Shown one piece after another: positions 8,472-17,305 of a stretch of DNA of 64,000 bases. This DNA comes from JBGSUZ01 sp964404895 (GTDB lineage Bacteria > Bacillota > Clostridia > Peptostreptococcales > Acidaminobacteraceae). Position numbers and translations under genes: made by a program. The stretch lies in assembly GCA_964404895.1 (NCBI GenBank), contig CAYOLV010000005.1, positions 1-64,000 of the forward strand, written 5' to 3'. Under the pieces are notes generated by a model, which saw nothing but the letters and a program-made list of their open reading frames with translations, did no database searches and was not told the DNA's origin. The number at the start of each line of letters is the position of its first letter. Position 1 is the stretch's first letter.

Positions 8472-9410
8472 CTAACCCTTGATATATAATTCTGAAAGAA
8501 TAACCTCACTTGCGCTGTATGGATCATTTTCTCTCTTTGCAACCGCTTCGGCAAGCTGATCTAATCGTTCTTTTTGCTGTGTTGGATCTAATAGCTTTTG
8601 CATGATCTCTTGTTTGACGAGCTCCAGCATTTCATTTTTTGCATTGCGGATGCGTCTTTGGACAAAATCCTCTGAAGACTCCATATAGGCTTTATGCTCA
8701 TGAAGGGCATCAAACAATTCTTCCATGCCTTGATTCAATGCTGCAGCTACTAATTTCACCGGGGGTCTCCACGGGCTATGATTAAAATCCAGCATATTCT
8801 CGATTTCTCTCGCCGTGCGCTGTGCCCCATCTCGGTCTGATTTGTTGACTGCAAAAACATCGCCAATTTCCATGATGCCTGCCTTGATGGCTTGAATATC
8901 GTCGCCTAACCCTGGAACGGTTACCATTAATGTGGTGTCGCAAGTTTTGACGATATCGATTTCCGATTGTCCAACCCCTACCGTCTCAACAAAAATGTAA
9001 TCGCACCCGTATAGATCTAAGACTTTGATGGCCGCTGTCGTCGCCTCAGAAATACCACCTAAATGGCCGCGAGCTCCCATGCTTCGGATGAATACGCCAG
9101 GATCTGTTGCAAGATCGTTCATTCTTACACGATCCCCTAAAATTGCCCCTCCAGTAAAGGGACTTGTGGGATCAACTGCGATAATGCCCACTTTTTTATT
9201 CTGTTTTCTTGCCAGTTTGGCGAGCTTATCTGTCAAGGTGCTTTTTCCTGCTCCCGGAGGACCAGTTATACCTATGACAAAAGCGTCTCCTGTGTGGCTG
9301 TATAAAGCTTTAATAATTTCTCTTGCCTGTGGATCCTTATTTTCTATGAGGGTGATCAAGCGAGCAGCTGCTCGCTTGTCCCCTGACATGACCCGGTTAC
9401 CCAGTTCCAT
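8472..9410 (-). CDS. meaB: MeaB/ArgK-type GTPase, methylmalonyl-CoA mutase chaperone
   Basis: This G3E-family GTPase protects and reloads the B12-dependent mutase. The Walker A motif GITGPPGAGKST is at 47-58, followed by GAILGDRVRMNDL, and a C-terminal dimerisation arm is present. The frame can open at a GTG at 9419, three codons upstream. The GGTGA that begins at that GTG is a ribosome binding site spaced 5 nt from the ATG at 9410, so the latter is chosen (312 aa). It is almost contiguous with mcmA2, whose stop lies 12 bp upstream. Confidence 0.92.
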   Translation of the reverse strand: MELGNRVMSGDKRAAARLITLIENKDPQAREIIKALYSHTGDAFVIGITGPPGAGKSTLTDKLAKLARKQNKKVGIIAVDPTSPFTGGAILGDRVRMNDLATDPGVFIRSMGARGHLGGISEATTAAIKVLDLYGCDYIFVETVGVGQSEIDIVKTCDTTLMVTVPGLGDDIQAIKAGIMEIGDVFAVNKSDRDGAQRTAREIENMLDFNHSPWRPPVKLVAAALNQGMEELFDALHEHKAYMESSEDFVQRRIRNAKNEMLELVKQEIMQKLLDPTQQKERLDQLAEAVAKRENDPYSASEVILSELYIKG

Positions 9411-9422
9411 AACATTCACCGC

Positions 9423-9821
9423 TTACGCTTTTTTGACGTTTTCTCTAATAAAATCGATGGTTACATCTGTTGGAGTTCCCGGTGTAAAGACTGCTGCCAC
9501 TCCGCTTTCTTTTAAGAAAGGAATGTCGTCGTTAGGAATTACACCGCCTGCTACCAATAGGATATCGCTTGCATTCTCTGCTTTTAACAAATCTGAGATT
9601 TTAGGAATTAAGGTATTGTGGGCACCTGACAAAATGCTGACTGCAATACAATCCACGTCTTCTTGGATAGCGGCGTTGACGATTTGCTCCGGTGTCTGTC
9701 TGAGTCCTGTATAAATAACTTCCATCCCTGCGTCTCTAAGGGCTCTTGCAACTACTTTCGCACCACGGTCATGACCGTCAAGACCTGGCTTGGCGACTAG
9801 TACTCTAATGAGTTTTTCCAT
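9423..9821 (-). CDS. mcmA2: Methylmalonyl-CoA mutase, B12-binding small subunit
   Basis: This is the separate cobalamin-binding subunit of the mutase (succinyl-CoA to methylmalonyl-CoA). The 132 residues form a Rossmann-like B12 domain. The DxHxxG motif is DGHDRG at 15-20, with H17 the lower cobalt ligand, followed by SILSGAH and GGVIPNDD. In many bacteria this domain is fused to the catalytic chain; here it is a separate gene, as in archaea and several Clostridia. It lies 18 bp downstream of the catalytic subunit gene. Confidence 0.93.
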   Translation of the reverse strand: MEKLIRVLVAKPGLDGHDRGAKVVARALRDAGMEVIYTGLRQTPEQIVNAAIQEDVDCIAVSILSGAHNTLIPKISDLLKAENASDILLVAGGVIPNDDIPFLKESGVAAVFTPGTPTDVTIDFIRENVKKA

Positions 9822-9839
9822 CTGTATATCCCCCTAACC

Positions 9840-11516
9840 CTATAAATTCACAGATTGCTGATATTCGCCAAATACTTCACGCATAACACCACAGATTTCT
9901 CCGAGTGTTGCATAGGTGCGAACCGCATCTAAGATAAAAGGCATTACATTATCTGTGCTTTCACAAGCTTTTTTAAGTGCTTCTAGCGCTTGTGTCACTG
10001 CCTCATTGTCTCTCTTCGCTCTGAGTTCAACTAATTTTTGCTTTTGACCTTCGCCTACACTCGGGTCAACTCTGAGAAGACCTTTAGGAGATTCTTCTTC
10101 AACTTGATATTTGTTTAAACCAACGACAACCTGCTTACCCGTTTCAACTTCTTTTTGGTAAGTATACGCCGCGTCGGAAATTTCCTTTTGAATATAGCCA
10201 AGGTCGATGGCTCTCGTAGCGCCACCTAATTCATCAATTTTCTTGATGTAAGTCATGGCTTTTTCTTCGATCTGGCTTGTCAAAGCTTCAATGTAGTATG
10301 AGCCTGCAAGAGGATCTACTGTATTAGTAACGCCGCTTTCATGGGCAACGATTTGCTGTGTTCTAAGAGCAATCATAACAGAGTCTTCTGTCGGGAGCGC
10401 CAATGCTTCATCTCTTGAATTGGTATGAAGGGATTGAGTTCCGCCGAGAACTGCCGCCAATGTTTGAATGGCTACACGCACAATGTTATTGTCTGGTTGC
10501 TGCGCCGTTAAAGTTGAACCGCCTGTTTGAGTATGGAATTTAAGTGCCATCGACTTAGGATCTTTTGCACCAAAACGTTCTTTCATGATTTTAGCCCACA
10601 GTTTTCTAGCCGCTCTGTATTTCGCCACTTCTTCAAGAAGGTCATTGTGTGCATTGAAGAAGAAGGAAAGTCTAGGTCCGAAGCTGTCTACGTCAAGACC
10701 TGCTTTTATAGCAGCCTCAACATAAGCAATACCGTCCGCTAATGTAAAGCCCACTTCTTGAGCCGCTGTCGAACCCGCTTCTCTGATATGGTAACCCGAA
10801 ATTGAAATGGTATTCCATTGTGGCACTTCTTTTGAACAATATTCAAATATATCTGTAATAAGTCTCATTGAAGGTTCTGTCGGGAAGATATAAGTCCCTC
10901 TGGCAATGTACTCTTTCAAAATATCATTTTGGATCGTCCCTCTGAGAAGATCAGAACCGACGCCTTGTTTCTCTGCTACCGCGATGTACATGGCAAGCAG
11001 TACTGCTGCTGGTGCGTTGATGGTCATTGAAGTGGATACTTTATCAAGAGGAATGCCATCAAACAAGATTTCCATATCCGCTAAGGAGTCAATTGCTACC
11101 CCAACTTTTCCAACTTCGCCTTCCGATAGTGGATGATCACTGTCATACCCAATTTGTGTTGGCAAGTCAAAAGCTACTGAAAGTCCACCAGAACCTTGCT
11201 CTACAAGATACTTGTAACGTTTGTTCGACTCTTCTGCAGTTGCAAAACCTGCATACATACGCATTGTCCAATATCTACCTCTATACATTGTGTTTTGAAC
11301 ACCTCTTGTATAAGGATATTGACCTGGATAACCAATTTCTTCATCATAATCAATCGCTGCTATATCTGCTGGTGTGTAAAGTCTTTTGATCACTTCACCT
11401 GAAGTTGTATGGAATGCTGCTTGTCGCTCTGGATTCTTTGCCGTTGATGCAGTGGCTTTTTCTTCAAAGCGCTGAGCATTTTCTTGAATCTTGTCTAGTT
11501 TTTCCTTTTGATACAT
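9840..11516 (-). CDS. mcmA1: Methylmalonyl-CoA mutase, catalytic large subunit
   Basis: It carries out the radical rearrangement between succinyl-CoA and methylmalonyl-CoA using adenosylcobalamin held by the McmA2 subunit. The 558-residue chain has the N-terminal YPGQYPYTRGVQ block and the TIM-barrel signatures GGLSVAFDLPTQ, SISGYHIREAGST and FHTQTGGSTLTAQQP. Its length fits the stand-alone large subunit without the B12 domain. AAGGAGG precedes the ATG. It is the first gene of a seven-gene operon ending at 5546; a promoter with an overlapping dyad lies just upstream. Confidence 0.95.
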   Translation of the reverse strand: MYQKEKLDKIQENAQRFEEKATASTAKNPERQAAFHTTSGEVIKRLYTPADIAAIDYDEEIGYPGQYPYTRGVQNTMYRGRYWTMRMYAGFATAEESNKRYKYLVEQGSGGLSVAFDLPTQIGYDSDHPLSEGEVGKVGVAIDSLADMEILFDGIPLDKVSTSMTINAPAAVLLAMYIAVAEKQGVGSDLLRGTIQNDILKEYIARGTYIFPTEPSMRLITDIFEYCSKEVPQWNTISISGYHIREAGSTAAQEVGFTLADGIAYVEAAIKAGLDVDSFGPRLSFFFNAHNDLLEEVAKYRAARKLWAKIMKERFGAKDPKSMALKFHTQTGGSTLTAQQPDNNIVRVAIQTLAAVLGGTQSLHTNSRDEALALPTEDSVMIALRTQQIVAHESGVTNTVDPLAGSYYIEALTSQIEEKAMTYIKKIDELGGATRAIDLGYIQKEISDAAYTYQKEVETGKQVVVGLNKYQVEEESPKGLLRVDPSVGEGQKQKLVELRAKRDNEAVTQALEALKKACESTDNVMPFILDAVRTYATLGEICGVMREVFGEYQQSVNL

Positions 11517-11557
11517 GGATTACTTCCTCCTTCAAAATCAAACTATGGCTCTCTACT

Positions 11558-11598
11558 AGCATACCAATAATAAATTGCAATTTAAAGTGCAAATTGCA
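11558..11598 (-). promoter_or_regulatory. Putative promoter and dyad operator of the methylmalonyl-CoA operon
   Basis: On the minus strand an extended -10 (TGGTATGCT, 11558-11566) is paired at 17 bp with a weak -35 (TTTAAA, 11581-11586). The -35 lies in the middle of an inverted repeat, TGCAATTT (11576-11583) and AAATTGCA (11591-11598), separated by 7 bp. A regulator binding the dyad would block the -35. The regulator is unknown. The rest of the 240-bp gap holds a weak ACCCA/TGGGT dyad near 11690 and no clear fumarase terminator. Confidence 0.4.
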
Positions 11599-11757
11599 GA
11601 ATTTTTGATGTGTTTATTTTTTTTAATAAGTTATTTGGCGTTTTACCTAATAAAGTTATTCCAATGCTTTGATGGTAAATCGAAATACCCACATGGGTGT
11701 ATGATTGCATACAATTTTATGATTTGTTTTGCATAAAAACTTTCATTTTTTTGACTA

Positions 11758-12318
11758 TTATTTAACAGCTTTCTCGTATTTTTTTCTTTCTGTTTCATAT
11801 AAATCATTTCCCTGCATGTCCAAAACGACGATAGCAGGGAAATCTACCACTTTCAGTTCATGAATCGCTTCAGCCCCAAGGTCTTCATAAGCGATGACAC
11901 GGCTTTCTTTCACCGTACTGGCAATCAGTGCTCCTGCTCCTCCAATTGCTGCGAAGTACACGGCTCCATAGGTTTTCATGCCTTCAGCTACTTTCTCCGA
12001 GCGGCTACCTTTCCCAATCATGCCCCTGAGACCTCTTTCAAGAAGAGGGACAGTTAAATCGTCCATCCTGTAACTTGTAGTGGGACCTGCTGAACCGATT
12101 ACATCGCCTGGCTTTGCTGGTGCTGGCCCAACATAGTAAATCACTTGCCCTTCAAGGTCAAAAGGCAGCGGCTCTCCTTTTTCAATGGAGGCGTTCAAAC
12201 GAATATGCGCCTGATCTCTCCCCGTGTAAATGATACCCGAAATCAAGACTTGATCCCCAGATTTTAAGTTTCTCACCTGTTCCATGGAGAGAGGTGTGGT
12301 TATTTTGATCTTTTCCAT
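11758..12318 (-). CDS. Fumarate hydratase class I, beta (C-terminal) subunit
   Basis: It forms the two-subunit iron-sulfur fumarase with the alpha chain (malate/fumarate interconversion); L-tartrate dehydratase is the main alternative. The 186-residue protein shows the family blocks GDQVLISGIIYTGRDQAH, GPTTSYRMDD and GKGSRSEKVAEGMK. The frame opens at a GTG at 12327 that overlaps the AGGAGG site, so the ATG at 12318 is chosen. It starts 12 bp after the alpha gene. Confidence 0.9.
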   Translation of the reverse strand: MEKIKITTPLSMEQVRNLKSGDQVLISGIIYTGRDQAHIRLNASIEKGEPLPFDLEGQVIYYVGPAPAKPGDVIGSAGPTTSYRMDDLTVPLLERGLRGMIGKGSRSEKVAEGMKTYGAVYFAAIGGAGALIASTVKESRVIAYEDLGAEAIHELKVVDFPAIVVLDMQGNDLYETERKKYEKAVK

Positions 12319-12330
12319 ATGAGCCACCTC

Positions 12331-13173
12331 CTATAAAGTCACAGTGATATGTCTGGATGCATGACAGTTGATATTGACCACTACTGGCAAGCCTGCAATA
12401 TGAGTCGGGAACACTTCTACGTGAACATCTAAGGCGGTGGTGCTTCCCCCCAGACCTTGTGGCCCTATGCCTAGGGCGTTGATTCGCTCTAAAAGTTCAT
12501 TTTCCATCGCTTCATAATATGGATCTTCGTTGCGGGAACCTATTTCTCGCGTCAGGGCTTTTTTAGCAATCTGAGCCGCCTTATCCAAGGTGCCACCTAT
12601 GCCTACGCCCACTACAATTGGCGGGCAAGGATTAGGCCCAGCAAGGGATACGGTTTCTAAGACGAAGTCCACAACCCCTTGTCTTCCCGCAGATGGGGTC
12701 AGCATCTTGGTTCGGGACATGTTTTCGCTGCCAAATCCCTTGGGTGCGAATGTTATTTTAACCGAGTCTCCGTCTACAATCTGATAATGGATGACTGCCG
12801 GTGTATTGTCTTTTGTATTGATTCTTCTCAAAGGGTCTTGAACGACGGATTTTCTTAAATAGCCTTCGGTATAACCTTGTCTGACCCCTTCATTGATAGC
12901 CGTTTCCACAGATCCATTGATCCAATAAACCTCTTGACCCATTTCAATAAAAAGAACCGCCATACCTGTATCTTGACAGATTGGCATTTGCTTTTCCTGG
13001 GCAATATGAACGTTTTCAATTAAATCTTTAAGAATCTGTTTGCCAATAGGAGATGCCTCTTTTTCTTCATAAGCTTCTAGGGAAGTCGTGACGTCCGCAG
13101 CTAAGTTTATGTTGGCCTCTATACACATTTGTTTGACCGCCTTGGTCAACTCAGCAACATCTAACTGTCTCAT
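12331..13173 (-). CDS. Fumarate hydratase class I, alpha (N-terminal) subunit
   Basis: This is the iron-sulfur subunit of the two-chain fumarase. Three cysteines placed as cluster ligands are visible: C66 in PICQDTG, C183 in NPCPP and C270 in NCHASRH. The length of 280 residues is typical. The frame opens at an ATG at 13185, but GGAGG lies between that codon and the ATG at 13173 and is spaced 5 nt from the latter, so the start is 13173. In this fermenter it probably works toward fumarate and succinate, feeding the mutase operon downstream. Tartrate dehydratase cannot be excluded by sequence alone. Confidence 0.9.
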   Translation of the reverse strand: MRQLDVAELTKAVKQMCIEANINLAADVTTSLEAYEEKEASPIGKQILKDLIENVHIAQEKQMPICQDTGMAVLFIEMGQEVYWINGSVETAINEGVRQGYTEGYLRKSVVQDPLRRINTKDNTPAVIHYQIVDGDSVKITFAPKGFGSENMSRTKMLTPSAGRQGVVDFVLETVSLAGPNPCPPIVVGVGIGGTLDKAAQIAKKALTREIGSRNEDPYYEAMENELLERINALGIGPQGLGGSTTALDVHVEVFPTHIAGLPVVVNINCHASRHITVTL

Positions 13174-13210
13174 TTGCGCCTCCATTCCAATATAGATTAT
13201 CAGGGTTTAT

Positions 13211-13240
13211 TTTATAAATTTGTTGATATTAAATTAACAA
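13211..13240 (-). promoter_or_regulatory. Putative fumarase promoter with overlapping dyad
   Basis: On the minus strand TTGTTA (13235-13240) and TATAAA (13211-13216) are separated by 18 bp. A dyad TTGTTGA-7-TTAACAA (13220-13240, plus-strand reading) covers the -35. The half-sites resemble those of the redox regulator Rex, but the 7-bp spacing differs from its usual 4 bp. Confidence 0.35.
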
Positions 13241-13242
13241 TT

Positions 13243-13632
13243 TTAAAGGGCTTTTTCACGTGTGGCTGCTAAAAATTTCTCAGTTTCCACAATATACCTT
13301 GTATGTGTCCCTTCGCCAATGATTTCTTTCTCGTCTCTGGCAATGACTTTGAAAATCAATTTTTTTCCTTTGATTTCTATTAATTCAGCTTCTGCTGTTG
13401 CAATCATTCCTAGCGGTGTTGCAGCTTTATGAGAAACATCCAAATGAGTCCCCACTGTCGTCATGCCTTCTCCTAAGTGTTCTTGAACAGCCTTAAGAGC
13501 CGCATTTTCCATTAATGTGACCATCATAGGTGTTGCCAATACCAGCACATTTCCGCTTCCGAATGCTGCTGCAGTATCTTTTTCCTCAACTTTCAATGAC
13601 ACTTCATATTTTAATCCTAATTCTAACGACAT
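13243..13632 (-). CDS. Hotdog-fold acyl-CoA thioesterase, FlK-like
   Basis: The 129-residue protein has the single hotdog domain of the fluoroacetyl-CoA thioesterase (FlK) family. T34, E42 and H68 occur with exactly the spacing of the FlK catalytic triad (T42, E50, H76). Most members in anaerobes have no known substrate. A short acyl-CoA from the adjacent fumarase/methylmalonyl-CoA pathway is an inference from position. AAAGGAGG precedes the ATG. It lies between the ftsH terminator and the fumarase genes. Confidence 0.8.
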   Translation of the reverse strand: MSLELGLKYEVSLKVEEKDTAAAFGSGNVLVLATPMMVTLMENAALKAVQEHLGEGMTTVGTHLDVSHKAATPLGMIATAEAELIEIKGKKLIFKVIARDEKEIIGEGTHTRYIVETEKFLAATREKAL

Positions 13633-13672
13633 CTTAATGTCCTCCTTTAAAATAACTGCTCTTTATATTTTA

Positions 13673-13707
13673 TCAAAAAAAATCACCTTTCTTAAAGAAA
13701 GGTGATT
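13673..13707 (-). terminator. Terminator of tilS-ftsH
   Basis: A perfect 12-bp stem (13681-13692 with 13696-13707) with a 3-nt loop is followed on the minus strand by eight T. It lies 15 bp after the ftsH stop. Confidence 0.9.
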
Positions 13708-13721
13708 AAAGTTACAATTTT

Positions 13722-15752
13722 TTATAAATCTTTTGGTAATTCTTCAGAATGAGTCGTTTCATTTTCAGATTTGCTTTCGCTCTGCTCAGAATTAGTTTCA
13801 TTTTTGTGTGTATCATTCTTGTCTTCACTAACGATAGCTGAACTGGCTACATCTGACTTTACATAAGTAGAGAACATGCCATGAACTACGCCAGTCTCTT
13901 CTTTTTCCTTCATGTAAACTTGAAGGGCTTCAAAGCCTTTCTCGTAAACAACAAGGTATTCATCAGAGTCAATTGTTTCGTATTCAAGAAGTGCTTTTGC
14001 CACTTCATGGAGTTTGTCTTCATTTTCGCTCAGCAAGCTTTCTGCTTTGTCGTAAGCTGAATCCACTAAGTGTCTTACTTCTCTATCAATTTCAGCTGCC
14101 ACTTGCTCTGAATAATTTCTTCGAGTCGTCATGTCTTTTCCTAAGAAGACTTCTTCTTCCGATGAATAAGACATCGAGCCTAAATTATCACTCATGGCAT
14201 ATTTGACAATCATAGATCTTGAGATTTCAGAAACACGGCTAAGATCATTGGATGCACCTGTACTGATATCGCCTAAAATCAACTTTTCAGCTACACGACC
14301 GCCCAATAGTGTGACTAAATGGGTTTCAAGAGAGGTCTTCGTTTCATAGTGAAGATCTTCTTGCGGTCTGTACATTGTAAACCCACCAGCGCCTCTTCCT
14401 CTCGGAATGATGGTGACTTGCTGAACAGGGTCTGATTCAGGCATTAAAGTTGCAAGAACCGCATGACCTGCTTCATGATAAGCGGTTAATCTGCGTTCTT
14501 TTTCTGTAATGACTTTAGATTTCTTTTCAACACCCATAATGACTTTATTAAGGGCATCTTCAAGGGCTTCCATCGTAATGTTCTTTGCATTTTTTCTAGC
14601 GGAGACGATGGCTGCTTCATTCATAAGATTTTCAATATCTGCAGGGGTGAAGCCTGGAGTTCCCTTTGCAAGAGAACCAAAATCTACATCGGCTGCAAGA
14701 GGTTTGTTCTTTGAATGTACTTTAATGATTTCTTCACGTTCTTTAATGTCGGGTCTGCCTACTGAGATTTCGCGGTCAAAACGACCCGGTCTGAGAAGGG
14801 CTGGGTCCAAAATATCTGGTCTGTTGGTCGCTGCAATAACGATAATGCCTTCATTGTCAGTAAATCCGTCCATTTCAACCAGCAATTGGTTGAGGGTTTG
14901 CTCTCTTTCGTCATGTCCACCACCGAGACCTGCGCCTCTTTTACGACCGACTGCATCGATTTCATCGATGAAGACGATACAAGGTGAATTTTTCTTGGCG
15001 TTTTCAAACAAGTCTCTTACACGTGACGCGCCGACCCCGACAAACATTTCTACGAAGTCTGAACCACTGATAGAGAAGAACGGAACCCCTGCTTCACCAG
15101 CAATTGCTCTTGAAAGATAAGTTTTACCCGTTCCCGGAGGGCCAACCATCAACATTCCTTTAGGAATTCTGGCACCCATTTCCACATACTTTTTAGGATT
15201 CTTAAGGAAATCAACAACTTCCCACATTTCTTCTTTTTCTTCTTTTAAACCTGCTACTTCGGCAAATGTAATTTTCTTGCCATCATCTTCTTTGATCAGA
15301 CGAGCTTTACTTTTCCCAAAAGACATGACCTTTGAGCCGCCGCCTTGAGAGTTCTGCATGAGCATGAACCACAAAAGTCCGATCATGAGAATGCTAAAGA
15401 TGATTGGAAGGAAATCTAGCAAGAAGGACTGCTTTGCAGGCTCTTCTCCTGAAATACCAACCGCTTGTTTGTCTGCTACCAGTTCAAATAAATAGTTCCC
15501 CATTGGGACAGCTAACATTTCTGGGATATAAGATTTAAACGGTGTACCGTCTTTCAACTCACCTTCCACTTTGCTGTAGTCAACTATTTTGATTGTTTCA
15601 ACCTTCTCGTTCTTGACGGCTGCTACCAACTCTGTCAAGTTATAATTCTTAGTTTCCTGTGTTTGAGAAGGGGTTACCAATTGCCTAAACAATACCACAA
15701 TCAACAAAAACAGAAATATATAGAAGGCTGCGTTTTTAAACATCTTCCTCAT
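13722..15752 (-). CDS. ftsH: ATP-dependent zinc metalloprotease FtsH
   Basis: This membrane-anchored AAA+ protease degrades misfolded membrane proteins and regulators. In 676 residues it has two membrane segments (about 7-24 and 111-132) around an extracytoplasmic region. The AAA domain has Walker A GPPGTGKT at 204-211 and Walker B VFIDEID at 260-266. The zinc-binding HEAGH motif is at 426-430. The C-terminal 45 residues are Ser/Glu/Asn-rich and probably disordered. AAGGAGG precedes the ATG. It follows tilS by 45 bp; hprT, usually between tilS and ftsH in Firmicutes, is not there. Confidence 0.97.
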   Translation of the reverse strand: MRKMFKNAAFYIFLFLLIVVLFRQLVTPSQTQETKNYNLTELVAAVKNEKVETIKIVDYSKVEGELKDGTPFKSYIPEMLAVPMGNYLFELVADKQAVGISGEEPAKQSFLLDFLPIIFSILMIGLLWFMLMQNSQGGGSKVMSFGKSKARLIKEDDGKKITFAEVAGLKEEKEEMWEVVDFLKNPKKYVEMGARIPKGMLMVGPPGTGKTYLSRAIAGEAGVPFFSISGSDFVEMFVGVGASRVRDLFENAKKNSPCIVFIDEIDAVGRKRGAGLGGGHDEREQTLNQLLVEMDGFTDNEGIIVIAATNRPDILDPALLRPGRFDREISVGRPDIKEREEIIKVHSKNKPLAADVDFGSLAKGTPGFTPADIENLMNEAAIVSARKNAKNITMEALEDALNKVIMGVEKKSKVITEKERRLTAYHEAGHAVLATLMPESDPVQQVTIIPRGRGAGGFTMYRPQEDLHYETKTSLETHLVTLLGGRVAEKLILGDISTGASNDLSRVSEISRSMIVKYAMSDNLGSMSYSSEEEVFLGKDMTTRRNYSEQVAAEIDREVRHLVDSAYDKAESLLSENEDKLHEVAKALLEYETIDSDEYLVVYEKGFEALQVYMKEKEETGVVHGMFSTYVKSDVASSAIVSEDKNDTHKNETNSEQSESKSENETTHSEELPKDL

Positions 15753-15797
15753 AAAACTCCTCCTTGTGAACAGTTGAGTCTATTCATTTTATCACAT

Positions 15798-17180
15798 TTA
15801 TACACGGGGAACAACATCTGACAACGATAGCCTCAGAATTTGTCTTGTATTTTTTGTAACGCTGGTCGCTGCATGTTGCCTCATTCCATAGACCCAAATT
15901 ATTTTTTCATCGTCACAGATCAGCCACACCTTATCTCTGGCTTTTAAGGGCACTTTTTCGTCAATCAGCAATGCCTTAATTTTTTTATGACCCGACATGC
16001 CCATTGGAATAATTTGATCGCCCGGCAGTCGATGTCTGAGTTTCAGTTCTCCTACCACCGTATCTTCATCGATGTAGATGACAGTGCAGTCCCTCACGGC
16101 TTTCTTGATACCCATTTGTTCCGAGGATTCAACCTTTTCAATGCATAATTTTGGTGTATTTTCCTCAATATCGCTTTCCGTAGGCGTTGTGCCTTCGGTT
16201 TCTGGATTTTCAGCAACTGCGTAGAGCCATTGATAGGCGGTGTAAAATTGGATCCCTTTCATATAAAAGCGCTTGCATCCTGTTGAATTAAGAAGTTCTA
16301 GAACTTGAACCACATGGTTTTGTTCTAAATCCTTGAGATTGCCCTTCACCGTCAAATACATTTGCCTAACGAGACGACCTCTGATTGCTGGGTGGCAGTT
16401 CATCAGTTCTATTTTGGAAACCCTGCATCCACTTTCTACCTTTTCAGCAGCTTGATTCCACAAGGCTTCAACTGCGTCTTGTATAAAATCTGCATCTTCT
16501 GCGAGGAGCTGGGACGCTTTACTCAACTGCTTGTTCAGCGAACCTCCAAAGTGAGCATCCACCATGGGGATGACTTCGTTTCTCAAAAAGTTTCGACTAT
16601 AGGCAGAATCTAAATTGGTGTGATCCATCATCGGTTCAATCTGATTCAAAACACAATAGGCTTCAATTTGTTTTCGACTGCACATCAAAAGAGGTCTGAT
16701 AATGACGCCTTCTCTTGAGGGACGTATTCCTACGAGTCCATCCAGACCGCTGCCTCGAATCAGTCTGAGAAGCATGGTCTCACCCTGATCGTCTCGATGG
16801 TGTGCCACAGCAATTTTGTGATACCCCAGTCGGCTGCGTTCTGACTCAAAGCAAGCATATCTCAATTCTCTGCCTGCCATTTCAAAGGATTGACCTCTTT
16901 CAGCCGCAATTTCAGCAACATTCATGCGGAAGGCGTGAAAAGAAACCCCTAACTTTTGACAGAGTTCCTGAGAAAAAGTCTGGTCACGATCTGCCTCTGC
17001 ACCTCTGAGCTGATGATTGATATGAACTGCGTGGAGCTTAAGTTCATACTGTTCCCTAAGGGCGCACAACAACAACAGAAGGGCTGTAGAGTCTGCGCCT
17101 CCCGAAAGACCTACCACGACCCCATCTCTCGGGTCGATTAATCCATGTCGTTCAATCGTTTCAATTGCAGTTTTTTCCAT
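15798..17180 (-). CDS. tilS: tRNA(Ile)-lysidine synthetase
   Basis: It attaches lysine to C34 of the AUA-reading tRNA-Ile, an essential decoding step. The 460-residue protein has the PP-loop SGGADS at 26-31, the AVHINHQLRG and AVAHHRDDQGET blocks of the N-terminal ATPase domain, and the C-terminal tRNA-binding domain of long-form TilS (around LRHRLPGDQIIPMGMSG). The start ATG has a moderate GAGGTTG site. It precedes ftsH, as in Bacillus and most Clostridia. Confidence 0.94.
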   Translation of the reverse strand: MEKTAIETIERHGLIDPRDGVVVGLSGGADSTALLLLLCALREQYELKLHAVHINHQLRGAEADRDQTFSQELCQKLGVSFHAFRMNVAEIAAERGQSFEMAGRELRYACFESERSRLGYHKIAVAHHRDDQGETMLLRLIRGSGLDGLVGIRPSREGVIIRPLLMCSRKQIEAYCVLNQIEPMMDHTNLDSAYSRNFLRNEVIPMVDAHFGGSLNKQLSKASQLLAEDADFIQDAVEALWNQAAEKVESGCRVSKIELMNCHPAIRGRLVRQMYLTVKGNLKDLEQNHVVQVLELLNSTGCKRFYMKGIQFYTAYQWLYAVAENPETEGTTPTESDIEENTPKLCIEKVESSEQMGIKKAVRDCTVIYIDEDTVVGELKLRHRLPGDQIIPMGMSGHKKIKALLIDEKVPLKARDKVWLICDDEKIIWVYGMRQHAATSVTKNTRQILRLSLSDVVPRV

Positions 17181-17280
17181 TTATTAACAACCTCGTTTGT
17201 TAGACTATTTCTAATTTACACATTTTCCAATTATAAAGATATCATTATTTACAAGTTTTATGTAAACAATTTGTGAACGA

Positions 17281-17305
17281 AAAAACAGAGGCGATTTCTC
17301 GCCTC
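17281..17305 (-). terminator. Terminator of the GNAT-tldD-pmbA operon
   Basis: A 7-bp GC-rich stem (17288-17294 with 17299-17305) and a following T run on the minus strand directly abut the pmbA stop codon. Confidence 0.85.
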
